Origin: JADCCX01 sp031378805
Lineage (GTDB): Bacteria; Pseudomonadota; Alphaproteobacteria; Rhizobiales; Beijerinckiaceae
Reading direction: 5' to 3'
NCBI GenBank assembly: GCA_031378805.1
Contig: JANNEO010000054.1
Coordinates: forward strand, 1-6,351
Length of the DNA stretch: 6,351 nt
The position numbers and the translations under genes were made by a program. Of this stretch, positions 1 through 6,351 are shown in pieces. Within the stretch, counting starts at the first letter, position 1. The number at the start of each line of letters is the position of its first letter. Below the pieces are notes generated by a model. The model was not told where the DNA came from, did no database searches, and worked only from the letters and a program-made list of their open reading frames with translations.

Positions 1-374
1 GCCTCAAGCGCGTGCAGCGCATCCCTGAGGCGAAAGCTGCGGTCCTTTTGGGTTGCCAGCTCCAATTCTGCTCCCAGCAAATCCATGCTGGAGGGGGCGA
101 GAAACAATCGCGGCACGGACGTCGGTACGACAGCCTGCCGCAGGACAGCATCGCCCAGAAGCACATCGTAGGTCGAGCATCCGCGATCCTTGGCAGCCAG
201 ACCCAGACCCGTCGAAGCATTGCCCTGCGGATCGAGATCCAGCACCAGGACATTCTCGCCGATTGCAGCCAGCGCCGTTCCAAGATTGATGGCCGTGGTG
301 GTCTTGCCCACGCCGCCCTTCTGGTTCGCCACGACAAGAACGCGTGTCTTTCGGGTACCGGCTGCTGACATCAT
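1..374 (-). CDS. parA: Chromosome-partitioning ATPase ParA, N-terminal part (cut by window edge)
   Basis: ParA/Soj-type ATPase that works with ParB bound at parS to segregate newly replicated origins; it binds the nucleoid non-specifically in its ATP form. The reading frame gives 124 codons and runs off the left edge, so about half of a usual 255-270-residue protein is present. Visible motifs: the deviant Walker A box KGGVGKTT at residues 19-26, with the signature lysine K19 and the P-loop lysine K24, and the Walker A' segment LVLDLDPQGNAST at about 43-55. Two adjacent ATG codons (372-374 and 369-371) are possible starts. An AGGAG lies 5 nt before the first and 8 nt before the second, so either may be used. 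The gene lies 39 nt after rsmG on the same strand, the usual alphaproteobacterial order rsmG-parA-parB. The chromosomal role, as opposed to a plasmid ParA, is inferred from these neighbours and from two nearby parS sites. Confidence 0.95.
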   Translation of the reverse strand, partial: MMSAAGTRKTRVLVVANQKGGVGKTTTAINLGTALAAIGENVLVLDLDPQGNASTGLGLAAKDRGCSTYDVLLGDAVLRQAVVPTSVPRLFLAPSSMDLLGAELELATQKDRSFRLRDALHALE

Positions 375-379
375 GGATG

Positions 380-384
380 CTCCT
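380..384 (-). promoter_or_regulatory. Ribosome binding site of parA (AGGAG)
   Basis: AGGAG read on the minus strand is the only strong Shine-Dalgarno match in the 39-nt rsmG-parA gap. It sits 5 nt before the first and 8 nt before the second of two tandem ATG codons. Spacing slightly favours the second ATG but does not exclude the first. No room is left for a separate, well-formed promoter in the gap, so parA is probably translated from the rsmG transcript. Confidence 0.7.
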
Positions 385-413
385 GCAAGCTTGCTGCTCC
401 CTGAGACAGGAGA

Positions 414-1037
414 TCATTTTCGAGAAGCGGAGGTTACGACAACAATCGCGGCACCAGCTTCCGTCTGACTATGAATCAGATCGGCGCTCAAATTCCAAGA
501 TTTAGTTGCAGTCAGCAGCTCGTCATCAACATCTTGCCCCTTCGGAAAGAGTCCCCGTGCCCCAGCGGCGAGCAAGGGTTCGGCCAAACCAAGCAGCGCA
601 TCCAGTGGAGCGAGGGCGCGCGCGGAGACAATGTCAAAAGCGCCCGGCATTCCCGCGACTACATTCTCGATCCGCCCCTGGACGACATCGACGGGCAAGC
701 CCGCAATTCGCGTCGTTTCACGCAAAAAGGCGCATTTTTTCCCCACGCTCTCGACCAGAACCATACGGAAGCCAGCCCTCTCAGCCAGCGCCGCAGCCAC
801 GACCAACCCCGGAAACCCACCACCGGACCCCAGGTCGATCCAGCGACGTGCCTCGCCTGCCAAAGGAACGAGCTGTAACGAATCAGCGATATGGCGCTGC
901 CAGACGTCGGGAAGCGTGCTTGGGGCCACCAGATTGATGCGCGGTTGCCACTTCAGCAATTGCTGCACAATCACGTCGAGGCGCTGGAATGTTTCACGTG
1001 AAACAGTGTGTTGGATCTCGATTTTGACGGAAGTCAT
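414..1037 (-). CDS. rsmG: 16S rRNA (guanine527-N7)-methyltransferase RsmG (GidB)
   Basis: SAM-dependent methyltransferase that makes m7G527 in the 530 loop of 16S rRNA; in several bacteria its loss gives low-level streptomycin resistance. The 207-residue length is typical. Family landmarks: NLVAPS at 35-40, RHIADSL at 48-54, the glycine-rich SAM loop IDLGSGGGFPG at 67-77, the LVESVGKKCAFLRE block at 93-106, VSARALAPLD at 137-146, and FPKG at 164-167. The ATG start overlaps the mnmG stop as ATGA (1034-1037), which points to translational coupling; the Shine-Dalgarno (AGGA, 2 nt before the ATG) is close and weak, consistent with coupling. Codons 11-16 (TVSRET) are formed by an exact parS site at 990-1005, so this stretch is under both protein and DNA-binding selection. 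The frame after the TGA stop stays open into parA. Confidence 0.96.
   Translation of the reverse strand: MTSVKIEIQHTVSRETFQRLDVIVQQLLKWQPRINLVAPSTLPDVWQRHIADSLQLVPLAGEARRWIDLGSGGGFPGLVVAAALAERAGFRMVLVESVGKKCAFLRETTRIAGLPVDVVQGRIENVVAGMPGAFDIVSARALAPLDALLGLAEPLLAAGARGLFPKGQDVDDELLTATKSWNLSADLIHSQTEAGAAIVVVTSASRK
990..1005. promoter_or_regulatory. parS: parS centromere-like ParB-binding site, inside rsmG
   Basis: The 16-bp sequence TGTTTCACGTGAAACA is a perfect palindrome and matches the bacterial parS consensus exactly. ParB binds it as a dimer, then loads and slides with CTP to form the partition complex that ParA moves. Here it spans the last base of codon 11 to codon 16 of rsmG and reads as part of TVSRET. 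A second identical copy lies 2044 bp away at 3034-3049, and parA is about 600 bp away. I see no flanking inverted repeat around this copy. Confidence 0.95.
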
Positions 1038-2926
1038 AGTCCTGCTGACACGATAGAGGCATTGCGACGGCGTCTCGCATGTGCAGCAACAAGCCCCAGA
1101 GCTGCAGGGGTCATGCCCTCCATCTGCTTGGCCTGTGCGATGGAACGGGGACGAATCATGTTCAGCTTCGCGCTGATCTCGTTGGAAAGGCCAGGAATTC
1201 CAGAGAACCCGTCACTGTCAAAAACGGACAAATCAAGCGCTTCATCACGACGGATGCGCTCAACATCGCCCTGTTGGCGCTCGAGATAAACCGCATACCG
1301 TGCATCAGTGGCGATTTGTTCCGCAATCGAATCGGATGCAGCGTTCAGTTCAGGCCAGACACGGCAGATATCGGCCCAATCCAGATGCGGATATGACAGA
1401 AGTTCATACGCAGAGCGGCGAACACCATCCTGATTCAGAATAATGCCAGAGTGCTGCGCTTCAGTCGGGCTAAGGGTCAGAGCCTTCAAACGGCCTGTCC
1501 AGGTCTCCAACGCGTGGGCTTTTGCAGCAAATGCCTGTGCTCTTGGCTGTGCAACCAACCCCAGTTCCATGCCAAGCCTGGTGAGGCGCATGTCGGCATT
1601 GTCCGCCCTCAACGCCAGGCGAAACTCCGACCGCGATGTGAACATGCGATACGGTTCTGTCACGCCGCGCGTCACCAAATCATCCAGCAAGACACCAATA
1701 TAGGAATCGAGCCGTGAAAACTGCACCAGTTCGGATGCCCCTGCGCGGCGCGCGGCGTTCAGGCCAGCCACGAGCCCTTGCGCTGCAGCCTCCTCGTAAC
1801 CCGTCGTTCCATTGATCTGCCCGGCAAAAAACAGCCGCCGTAAGCGCTTGGTCTCCAACGTGGGAAACAACTCGCGTGGATCAACGAAATCATACTCGAT
1901 CGCGTAGCCATACTGCTCCACCCGCACGTCAGCCAATCCGGGGATTGTGCGCAAGAACGCATCCTGCACATCGATGGGAAGCGAGGTCGATATGCCATTG
2001 GGATAGATCGTATCAGTCGACAGGCCCTCCGGTTCGAGAAAAATCTGATGGCCCTCGCGGTCGCCGAAACGGACGACCTTGTCCTCGATCGACGGGCAAT
2101 ACCGTGGGCCACGACCATCGATCTGACCAGAATACACCGGAGCCCGATCCAAATTCTGTCGGATCACCTCATGTGTCGCCAACGTCGTGCGTGTGACGTG
2201 GCACGGCACCTGCGGCACATCGATCTGCGCTGTCAGCATCGAAAAAGGCTGCGGCGGATCATCACCGGGCTGAACTTCCAGGCCACTCCACTGGATCGAC
2301 TTGCCATCGAGCCGTGCGGGCGTTCCTGTCTTGAGGCGTCCCAAGGCAAACCCGGCGGCTTGAAGTCTGTGTGCAAGACGTACGGCGGGCGCTTCTCCGA
2401 CACGGCCCGCAGCACGCCGTTCAGGCCCCAGATGTATGACGCCACGCAGGAACGTACCCGTCGTAATGACGACCGCTCCAGCGTGAAATGATCGTCCATC
2501 GGCTGTGACGATGCCTGTGATCTCGCCCTTGTCTTCCAACAAATCAGCCACTTCACCTTCGATCACGACCAGACCAGGTGTACGCTCCATCAGCTCGAGC
2601 GACATGGCAGAATGGTACAACGCCCTGTCGATCTGCGCACGAGGGCCCCGCACGGCAGGCCCTTTCCGCCGGTTGAGCACGCGGAATTGAATACCGGAAA
2701 CATCGGCAAGGCGACCCATGATGCCATCCAATGCATCGATCTCCCGCACGAGGTGACCCTTTCCCAGGCCACCGATTGCTGGATTGCAGGACATCACGCC
2801 GAGGTTGTCCTGCCGCAATGTCACCAGGGCTGTCCGCGCACCCGCACGCGACGAGGCCGCTGCCGCTTCACATCCGGCATGGCCCGCGCCAACGACAATC
2901 ACGTCAAACTGCTCTGGCCTCGCCAT
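1034..2926 (-). CDS. mnmG: tRNA uridine-34 5-carboxymethylaminomethyl modification enzyme MnmG (GidA)
   Basis: FAD-dependent subunit that works with the GTPase MnmE to install the cmnm5 group on wobble U34 of several tRNAs, using methylene-tetrahydrofolate, FAD/NADH and glycine. The predicted 630 residues are close to the E. coli length of 629. Seen: the dinucleotide-binding GAGHAG at 13-18; SCNPAIGGLGKGH at 46-58 with Cys47; GPRYCPSIEDKVVRF at 273-287 with Cys277 (GidA signature 1); and AGQINGTTGYEEAAAQG at 368-384 continuing to 391 (GidA signature 2). Cys47 and Cys277 fall at the same numbers as the catalytic cysteines of the E. coli enzyme. I chose the ATG at 2924-2926 because it gives the usual short N-terminus before the Rossmann strand. 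The frame stays open to an ATG at 3005-3007, which would add 27 residues without family character. The stop overlaps the rsmG start by 4 nt. Confidence 0.97.
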   Translation of the reverse strand: MARPEQFDVIVVGAGHAGCEAAAASSRAGARTALVTLRQDNLGVMSCNPAIGGLGKGHLVREIDALDGIMGRLADVSGIQFRVLNRRKGPAVRGPRAQIDRALYHSAMSLELMERTPGLVVIEGEVADLLEDKGEITGIVTADGRSFHAGAVVITTGTFLRGVIHLGPERRAAGRVGEAPAVRLAHRLQAAGFALGRLKTGTPARLDGKSIQWSGLEVQPGDDPPQPFSMLTAQIDVPQVPCHVTRTTLATHEVIRQNLDRAPVYSGQIDGRGPRYCPSIEDKVVRFGDREGHQIFLEPEGLSTDTIYPNGISTSLPIDVQDAFLRTIPGLADVRVEQYGYAIEYDFVDPRELFPTLETKRLRRLFFAGQINGTTGYEEAAAQGLVAGLNAARRAGASELVQFSRLDSYIGVLLDDLVTRGVTEPYRMFTSRSEFRLALRADNADMRLTRLGMELGLVAQPRAQAFAAKAHALETWTGRLKALTLSPTEAQHSGIILNQDGVRRSAYELLSYPHLDWADICRVWPELNAASDSIAEQIATDARYAVYLERQQGDVERIRRDEALDLSVFDSDGFSGIPGLSNEISAKLNMIRPRSIAQAKQMEGMTPAALGLVAAHARRRRNASIVSAGL

Positions 2927-3024
2927 CACTCTCAATCCTGTTCCCTTGGTCACGCTCGCCCAATCGGACACTTCACTGATCGTTTCCACTCGCTGCGTCA
3001 AAGACAATTGTCCGTCTCACATCA

Positions 3025-3063
3025 CTGTCGCACTGTTTCACGTGAAACATTGCGCTGCGACAG
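3025..3063. repeat. Inverted repeat enclosing parS in the mnmE-mnmG spacer
   Basis: CTGTCGCA at 3025-3032 and its reverse complement TGCGACAG at 3056-3063 flank the parS palindrome asymmetrically, with 1 nt on one side and 6 nt on the other. In mnmE-mnmG RNA the arms plus the parS core could fold as two stacked stems joined by an uneven internal loop, starting 5 nt after the mnmE TAA. No T-run follows on the minus strand, so this does not look like an intrinsic terminator. An alternative 4-bp pairing (CGCA 3029-3032 with TGCG 3051-3054) competes with the 8-bp one. Function is unknown; an RNA processing or stability role, or a ParB accessory role, is speculation. Confidence 0.6.
3034..3049. 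promoter_or_regulatory. parS: parS centromere-like ParB-binding site, mnmE-mnmG spacer
   Basis: Second exact copy of the 16-bp palindrome TGTTTCACGTGAAACA. It lies in the 142-nt non-coding gap between the mnmE stop and the chosen mnmG start, so unlike the rsmG copy it is not constrained by protein coding under that start. It is nested within an 8-bp inverted repeat (3025-3032 and 3056-3063). Two identical sites in about 2 kb next to parA fit the usual clustering of parS close to the chromosome origin. Confidence 0.95.
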
Positions 3064-3068
3064 CGCCC

Positions 3069-4403
3069 TTATTTACCGACACAAAACTTGCTGAAAATGG
3101 CACCAAGCACCTCCTCGACACCAATCAGACCCAATACTCCTGCAAGGGCTTCATCGATGCGCCGAAGCTCTTCATCGAGGAAATCAATCCCGACAAGTCT
3201 GGCCCGACGTGCGGCGCGACACGCATCCAGCGCAGCAACCACCGCAAGACGCTGACGTTCACGCGTGATCAATGGCCGTTCGTCGCCATGCTGTTTCTCC
3301 AGATGTGAGAGGATTCGTTTCTGAAGCGAATCCAAACCGTGCCCCGTCACTCCCGACACGGCGATATCATACGCCTGCGAATGCTCTATCCTTTCATCGG
3401 ACCGATCCCATTTGCTCCGGACGCGAATCGAAGGTGTTTCGCCAAACTCCGGACATGATGGAAAACCATTGCTGCCGTCGTCGAGTAATAGCAGCAGATC
3501 AGCCGCACGCGCCGCCTGCAATGCGCGGTCGATGCCGATCCGTTCGACAGGATCATTTGCCTCGCGCAAGCCTGCTGTATCCTGCAACACCACGGCATAG
3601 CCCGAAAGATCGAGCCGCACTTCGACGATGTCGCGCGTCGTTCCTGCGTGCTCCGTGACAATGGCCACATCGCTACCAGCAAAAGCGTTCAGCAGTGTCG
3701 ACTTCCCGACATTGGGAGCGCCGAGAATGGCCACACGCATCCCTTCAGTCACGATCCTGCCGTGATCTGCTTGAGCCAGGGCGGCTGTGAAACCTCTTTC
3801 CAGTCGTTGCAGAACCGAATCGATCTCGGAGGTGGCGGCATCACCCACATCGCCCTCGTCACTGAAATCAATTTCAGCCGCCACCAATGCGCGCGCCTCC
3901 AGCAGCCATTCCCGCCATTCGCGCACGGAGCGACCAAAAGCGCCCTCGAAGCCATGAAGGGCAAGGCGCCTTTGCGCATCAGTATCGGCGGCGATCAGAT
4001 CACCCAGCGCTTCGACCTGGGTCAGATCCATCCTGCCGTTCTCCAGGGCACGTCGGGTAAACTCGCCAGCTTCGGCCACCTTCAGGCCGTCAAGCCCGGA
4101 CAAGGCATGGAGCACCGCCTTCACGACAGCCAGGCCGCCATGCACCTGCAACTCGACAGAAGCCTCGCCTGTGAAACTGGCGCCCTCAGCGAAACGCAGC
4201 GCGAGACACCGATCCAGAACGTCAAGACTTGTTGGAGCGCGCAACGTCACGAGACATGCCTGTCTGTAAGGCGGCAGCTTCCCACACAGGGCTTCCAGAG
4301 CTGCGTCAGCGTGCGGACCGCTGATACGGATGACGGCGACACCAGCCCGGCCTTGACCAGACGACACCGAATATATGGTCCTTGTCTGCATTGACGGTGT
4401 CAT
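3069..4403 (-). CDS. mnmE: tRNA modification GTPase MnmE (TrmE)
   Basis: Potassium-dependent, G-domain-dimerising GTPase that partners MnmG in making cmnm5U34 in tRNA. The 444-residue length is usual. Order: N-terminal formyl-tetrahydrofolate-binding domain (about 1-118, with GRAGVAVIRISG at 18-29 and GEFTRRAL at 113-120); helical domain; G domain with G1 GAPNVGKS at 228-235, G2 GTTRD at 254-258, and G3 DTAG at 275-278; then the C-terminal helices ending in FCVGK (Cys441), the expected catalytic tail. The G4 position reads SKWD (330-333) in place of NKxD. I chose the ATG at 4401-4403 because it leaves a short N-terminus before the conserved TIYSVSSGQGRAG strand. An ATG four codons later (4389-4391) is possible, and the frame is open upstream to 4523. 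No strong Shine-Dalgarno is visible for any of these. First visible gene of the block. Confidence 0.96.
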   Translation of the reverse strand: MTPSMQTRTIYSVSSGQGRAGVAVIRISGPHADAALEALCGKLPPYRQACLVTLRAPTSLDVLDRCLALRFAEGASFTGEASVELQVHGGLAVVKAVLHALSGLDGLKVAEAGEFTRRALENGRMDLTQVEALGDLIAADTDAQRRLALHGFEGAFGRSVREWREWLLEARALVAAEIDFSDEGDVGDAATSEIDSVLQRLERGFTAALAQADHGRIVTEGMRVAILGAPNVGKSTLLNAFAGSDVAIVTEHAGTTRDIVEVRLDLSGYAVVLQDTAGLREANDPVERIGIDRALQAARAADLLLLLDDGSNGFPSCPEFGETPSIRVRSKWDRSDERIEHSQAYDIAVSGVTGHGLDSLQKRILSHLEKQHGDERPLITRERQRLAVVAALDACRAARRARLVGIDFLDEELRRIDEALAGVLGLIGVEEVLGAIFSKFCVGK

Positions 4404-4673
4404 TGATCCGACAACACCAGACCCGAGAATTGCGTCATTTTCCAATCCCAATTCCACCCAGCGCTCACTCAAAGCCGCACCACGCCTAGACAATTTGCCG
4501 CAACGATGCAAAAGAACTCGCAAAATCGTGGGTGGCGACGCCGAGTCGCATTGCCTTTGTGTAAGATTTTGCTTCTACAGCGTCAGACAGGGTGTTGGAT
4601 CGAACCGTAAGTGTTCGTTGCCAGATGTCCGAACCAGCAAGAAGGGGCGGCCCCGACGGGCAGCTGAGAGACG
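4404..4673. promoter_or_regulatory. Divergent intergenic region between mnmE and petA
   Basis: 270 nt with no convincing gene. It must supply transcription leftward into mnmE-mnmG-rsmG-parA, unless the minus-strand frame open to 4523 is really coding, and rightward into petAB. Seen: a weak rightward promoter-like pair (separate entry); a 5-bp hairpin GCGAC/GTCGC at 4535-4539 and 4545-4549; and the compact near-palindrome GGGGCGGCCCC at 4644-4654 in the petA leader. I found no clear leftward -35/-10 pair and no operator, riboswitch or terminator that I can name. Confidence 0.6.
4551..4579 (+). promoter_or_regulatory. Possible petA promoter (weak)
   Basis: TTGCCT (4551-4556) and TCTACA (4574-4579) are separated by 17 nt, the preferred sigma-70 spacing. 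The -10 match is only 3 of 6. It would give a leader of roughly 90 nt before petA. This is a best guess within the gap, and promoters of this group are often poorly predicted by the E. coli consensus. Confidence 0.25.
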
Positions 4674-5228
4674 ATGGCTTCGATGACTGCCGAAGGAAAC
4701 CGCCGCGATTTCCTCTATCTGGCGACGGGTGTCGTGGGTGCCGTTGGCGGTGTTTCGGCCATCTGGCCATTTGTTGCCCAGCTTGGCCCTGACGCGAGCA
4801 CGCGAGCCGCAGGAGCGCCGATCGAGGTCGACCTGTCTCAGATTCCAGAGGGGCAGTCCGTGACGCTGAAATGGCGCGGTCTGCCGATCTTCGTGCGTCA
4901 CCGCACGCCAAAGGAGATCGAGGAAGCCAAGGCCGACGATGCCAAGAGTATGCCGGATCCCAAACCCGACGCCGACCGCTCGGAAAAGTTCAACAACGCC
5001 GTGCAGTCCAAGTGGATCATCGTCCAGGGTTCATGCACCCATCTGGGTTGCGTGCCCGTCAAGAACGCAGGCGACTACAATGGCTGGTACTGCCCATGCC
5101 ACGGTTCACATTATGATACCTCTGGCCGTATCCGGAAGGGTCCGGCCCCGAAGAATCTGGTCGTTCCGGAATATGCCTTCCTGAACGAAAGCAGCATCCG
5201 CATCAACGGCACGCGTTCGGCAGCCTGA
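4674..5228 (+). CDS. petA: Ubiquinol-cytochrome c reductase Rieske iron-sulfur subunit
   Basis: The [2Fe-2S] subunit of the cytochrome bc1 complex; it takes an electron from ubiquinol at the Qo site and passes it to cytochrome c1 on the periplasmic side. 184 residues, as usual for bacterial Rieske proteins. It opens with a twin-arginine motif NRRDFL (9-14) followed by a hydrophobic anchor at about 15-37, so the folded protein is expected to be Tat-inserted and stay anchored. Cluster boxes: CTHLGC at 121-126 and CPCHGS at 140-145. Expected ligands are C121, H123, C140 and H143, with a C126-C142 disulfide. The charged stretch at about 78-105 precedes the cluster domain. An in-frame TGA at 4665-4667 makes the ATG at 4674 the first usable start; another ATG follows three codons later. 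Only a weak GAGAG lies 3 nt upstream. First gene of the pet (fbc) operon, 19 nt before petB. Confidence 0.97.
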   Translation: MASMTAEGNRRDFLYLATGVVGAVGGVSAIWPFVAQLGPDASTRAAGAPIEVDLSQIPEGQSVTLKWRGLPIFVRHRTPKEIEEAKADDAKSMPDPKPDADRSEKFNNAVQSKWIIVQGSCTHLGCVPVKNAGDYNGWYCPCHGSHYDTSGRIRKGPAPKNLVVPEYAFLNESSIRINGTRSAA

Positions 5229-5247
5229 CGGAAACGGGATCAAGACA

Positions 5248-6351
5248 ATGCAAGGCCATTCCACATACGTTCCAAAGTCCGCAGGTGCCAAGTGGCTGGA
5301 AGCACGTCTTCCGATCATCGGCCTCATGCACTCCTCCTTCGTGTCCTACCCGACACCGAAGAATCTCAACTACTTCTGGACATTCGGCGGCATCCTCATG
5401 GTGATGCTAACGTCGCAGATCATCACCGGCATCATCCTGGTCATGCACTACACGCCGCATGTCGATTTCGCCTTCGCCTCGGTGGAGCACATCATGCGGG
5501 ATGTCAGCTATGGCTGGCTGATCCGCTATCTGCACATGAACGGCGCGCACATGTTCTTTTTTGCCGTGTATCTGCATATCTTCCGCGGCATGTATTATGG
5601 CTCCTACAAGGCCCCACGCGAGGTCTTGTGGATTCTTGGCGTCGTCATCTTCCTCCTGATGATGGCCACCGCCTTCATGGGCTATGTGCTGCCTTGGGGG
5701 CAGATGTCGCTGTGGGGCGCTGTCGTGATCACCAATTTGTTCTCGGCCATTCCCCTGGTTGGCGAAACGGTCGTGACCTGGCTGTGGGGCGGCTATGCCG
5801 TCGATAACCCGACGCTGAACCGCTTCTTCTCTTTGCACTACCTGCTGCCCTTCATGATCTTCGGCGTGGTCATTCTCCACGTCTGGGCCCTGCATGTGGT
5901 CGGTCAGAACAATCCGACAGGCGTCGAGGTGAAGAGCCTGTCGAAGGACACCGTGCCGTTTACGCCTTACGCCACGGTGAAGGACGCCTTTGCCATGGTG
6001 TGCTTCTTCATCTTCTTCCTGTTTTTCGTGTTCTATCAGCCCAACCAGCTTGGACATGCCGACAACTACATTATGGCGGATCCGCTGAAGACCCCCGCGC
6101 ACATCGTGCCGGAATGGTACTTCCTGCCGTTCTACGCCATTCTGCGTTCTATACCCGACAAGCTCGGTGGCGTGATGGCCATGGGCGCGGCGGTGGTGAT
6201 TCTCGCGTTCCTGCCATGGCTCGATACATCGCGCATCCGCTCGGGCAGCTTCCGTCCTGCCTTCCGCATCTTCTTCTGGGTATTCGTGGTGGTCACCGTG
6301 TTGCTCGGCTGGGTCGGTTCGCAGGATACGGGAGCCTCTGTGCTGAAGTTC
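5248..6351 (+). CDS. petB: Ubiquinol-cytochrome c reductase cytochrome b subunit (3' end missing)
   Basis: Integral membrane subunit of the bc1 complex carrying hemes bL and bH and the Qo and Qi quinone sites. 368 codons are present before the right edge. Bacterial homologues run somewhat past 400 residues, so the last helix and tail are missing. Expected heme ligands are seen with the proper 14-residue spacing: H96 and H110 in helix B (RYLH, YLHIFRG), H197 and H211 in helix D (SLHYLLPF, ILHVWALH). The Qo motif PEWY is at 288-291. GYVLPWGQMSLWGA (145-158) is the conserved segment after helix C. Membrane spans lie roughly at 42-66, 98-118, 126-147, 196-218, 246-264, 307-325 and 339-357. The ATG at 5248 follows petA by 19 nt with GGGA 8 nt upstream. 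Cytochrome c1 (petC) is expected next. If the host is an acetic acid bacterium, whose main oxidases use ubiquinol directly, the electron acceptor of this complex is not obvious. Confidence 0.97.
   Translation, partial: MQGHSTYVPKSAGAKWLEARLPIIGLMHSSFVSYPTPKNLNYFWTFGGILMVMLTSQIITGIILVMHYTPHVDFAFASVEHIMRDVSYGWLIRYLHMNGAHMFFFAVYLHIFRGMYYGSYKAPREVLWILGVVIFLLMMATAFMGYVLPWGQMSLWGAVVITNLFSAIPLVGETVVTWLWGGYAVDNPTLNRFFSLHYLLPFMIFGVVILHVWALHVVGQNNPTGVEVKSLSKDTVPFTPYATVKDAFAMVCFFIFFLFFVFYQPNQLGHADNYIMADPLKTPAHIVPEWYFLPFYAILRSIPDKLGGVMAMGAAVVILAFLPWLDTSRIRSGSFRPAFRIFFWVFVVVTVLLGWVGSQDTGASVLKF

Noticed and set aside
2927..3007. 27-residue N-terminal extension of MnmG from an upstream ATG
   Set aside because: The ATG at 2926 gives the length and the Cys47/Cys277 numbering of the E. 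coli enzyme; the extension has no family character and would place coding sequence in the spacer.
3025..3063. Intrinsic terminator after mnmE
   Set aside because: The hairpin has no following T-run on the minus strand, and mnmG continues in the same direction.
3780..3795. Possible third parS (a GTGAAAC half-site, also seen near 4170)
   Set aside because: Only half of the palindrome matches; the other half has too many mismatches to expect ParB binding.
3648..4394. Long plus-strand open frame (248 codons) opposite mnmE
   Set aside because: It is fully antisense to a gene with all MnmE motifs, has no family character or convincing ribosome binding site, and such shadows are common in GC-rich DNA.
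4404..4523. 40-residue N-terminal extension of MnmE
   Set aside because: MnmE proteins start just before the TIYSVSSGQGRAG-like strand; the extra residues look like translated leader sequence. With weak ribosome binding sites throughout, this remains a judgement.
5407..6102. Minus-strand open frame (231 codons) opposite petB
   Set aside because: Its His/Gln/Glu-rich, low-complexity composition is what antisense of a membrane-protein gene gives; cytochrome b with all heme ligands is on the other strand.
1..6351. Mobile element, CRISPR array, tRNA/rRNA gene or DnaA-box cluster
   Set aside because: No transposase, integrase, terminal repeats, regularly spaced repeats, tRNA-like fold or TTATNCACA-type cluster was seen on either strand by eye.

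Overview
The window looks like an alphaproteobacterial chromosome segment. My best guess is an acetic acid bacterium (Acetobacteraceae), judged from protein character and gene order and not from a database search. Base composition is moderately GC-rich and looks even throughout. I see no mobile element, CRISPR array, rRNA or tRNA.

Left two thirds (positions 1 to 4403, minus strand): a co-directional block reading mnmE, mnmG, rsmG, parA. MnmE and MnmG are the two halves of the tRNA wobble-uridine (cmnm5U34) modification enzyme. RsmG methylates G527 of 16S rRNA. ParA is the chromosome-partition ATPase and is cut by the left edge; parB would be expected next, outside the window. mnmG and rsmG overlap by 4 nt (ATGA), and rsmG and parA are 39 nt apart. 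Two exact copies of the 16-bp palindromic ParB-binding site parS (TGTTTCACGTGAAACA) lie in this block. One is inside the 5' end of rsmG and is translated as part of RsmG. The other is in the 142-nt mnmE-mnmG spacer, flanked by an extra 8-bp inverted repeat. This marks the region as the origin-proximal centromere-like zone, where ParB should load and ParA acts.

Middle (4404 to 4673): a 270-nt divergent intergenic region that should hold promoters for both the mnmE block and the pet operon. It has only weak promoter-like matches and small inverted repeats.

Right third (4674 to 6351, plus strand): the start of a cytochrome bc1 (ubiquinol:cytochrome c oxidoreductase) operon. It has petA (Rieske iron-sulfur protein, complete, with Tat signal-anchor) and, 19 nt later, petB (cytochrome b, cut by the right edge after 368 codons). 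Cytochrome c1 (petC) would be expected next.

All genes are recognisable members of well-known families. I do not see a new biological system. The points most worth a second look are the two parS sites, particularly the one inside a composite palindrome just after the mnmE stop codon.
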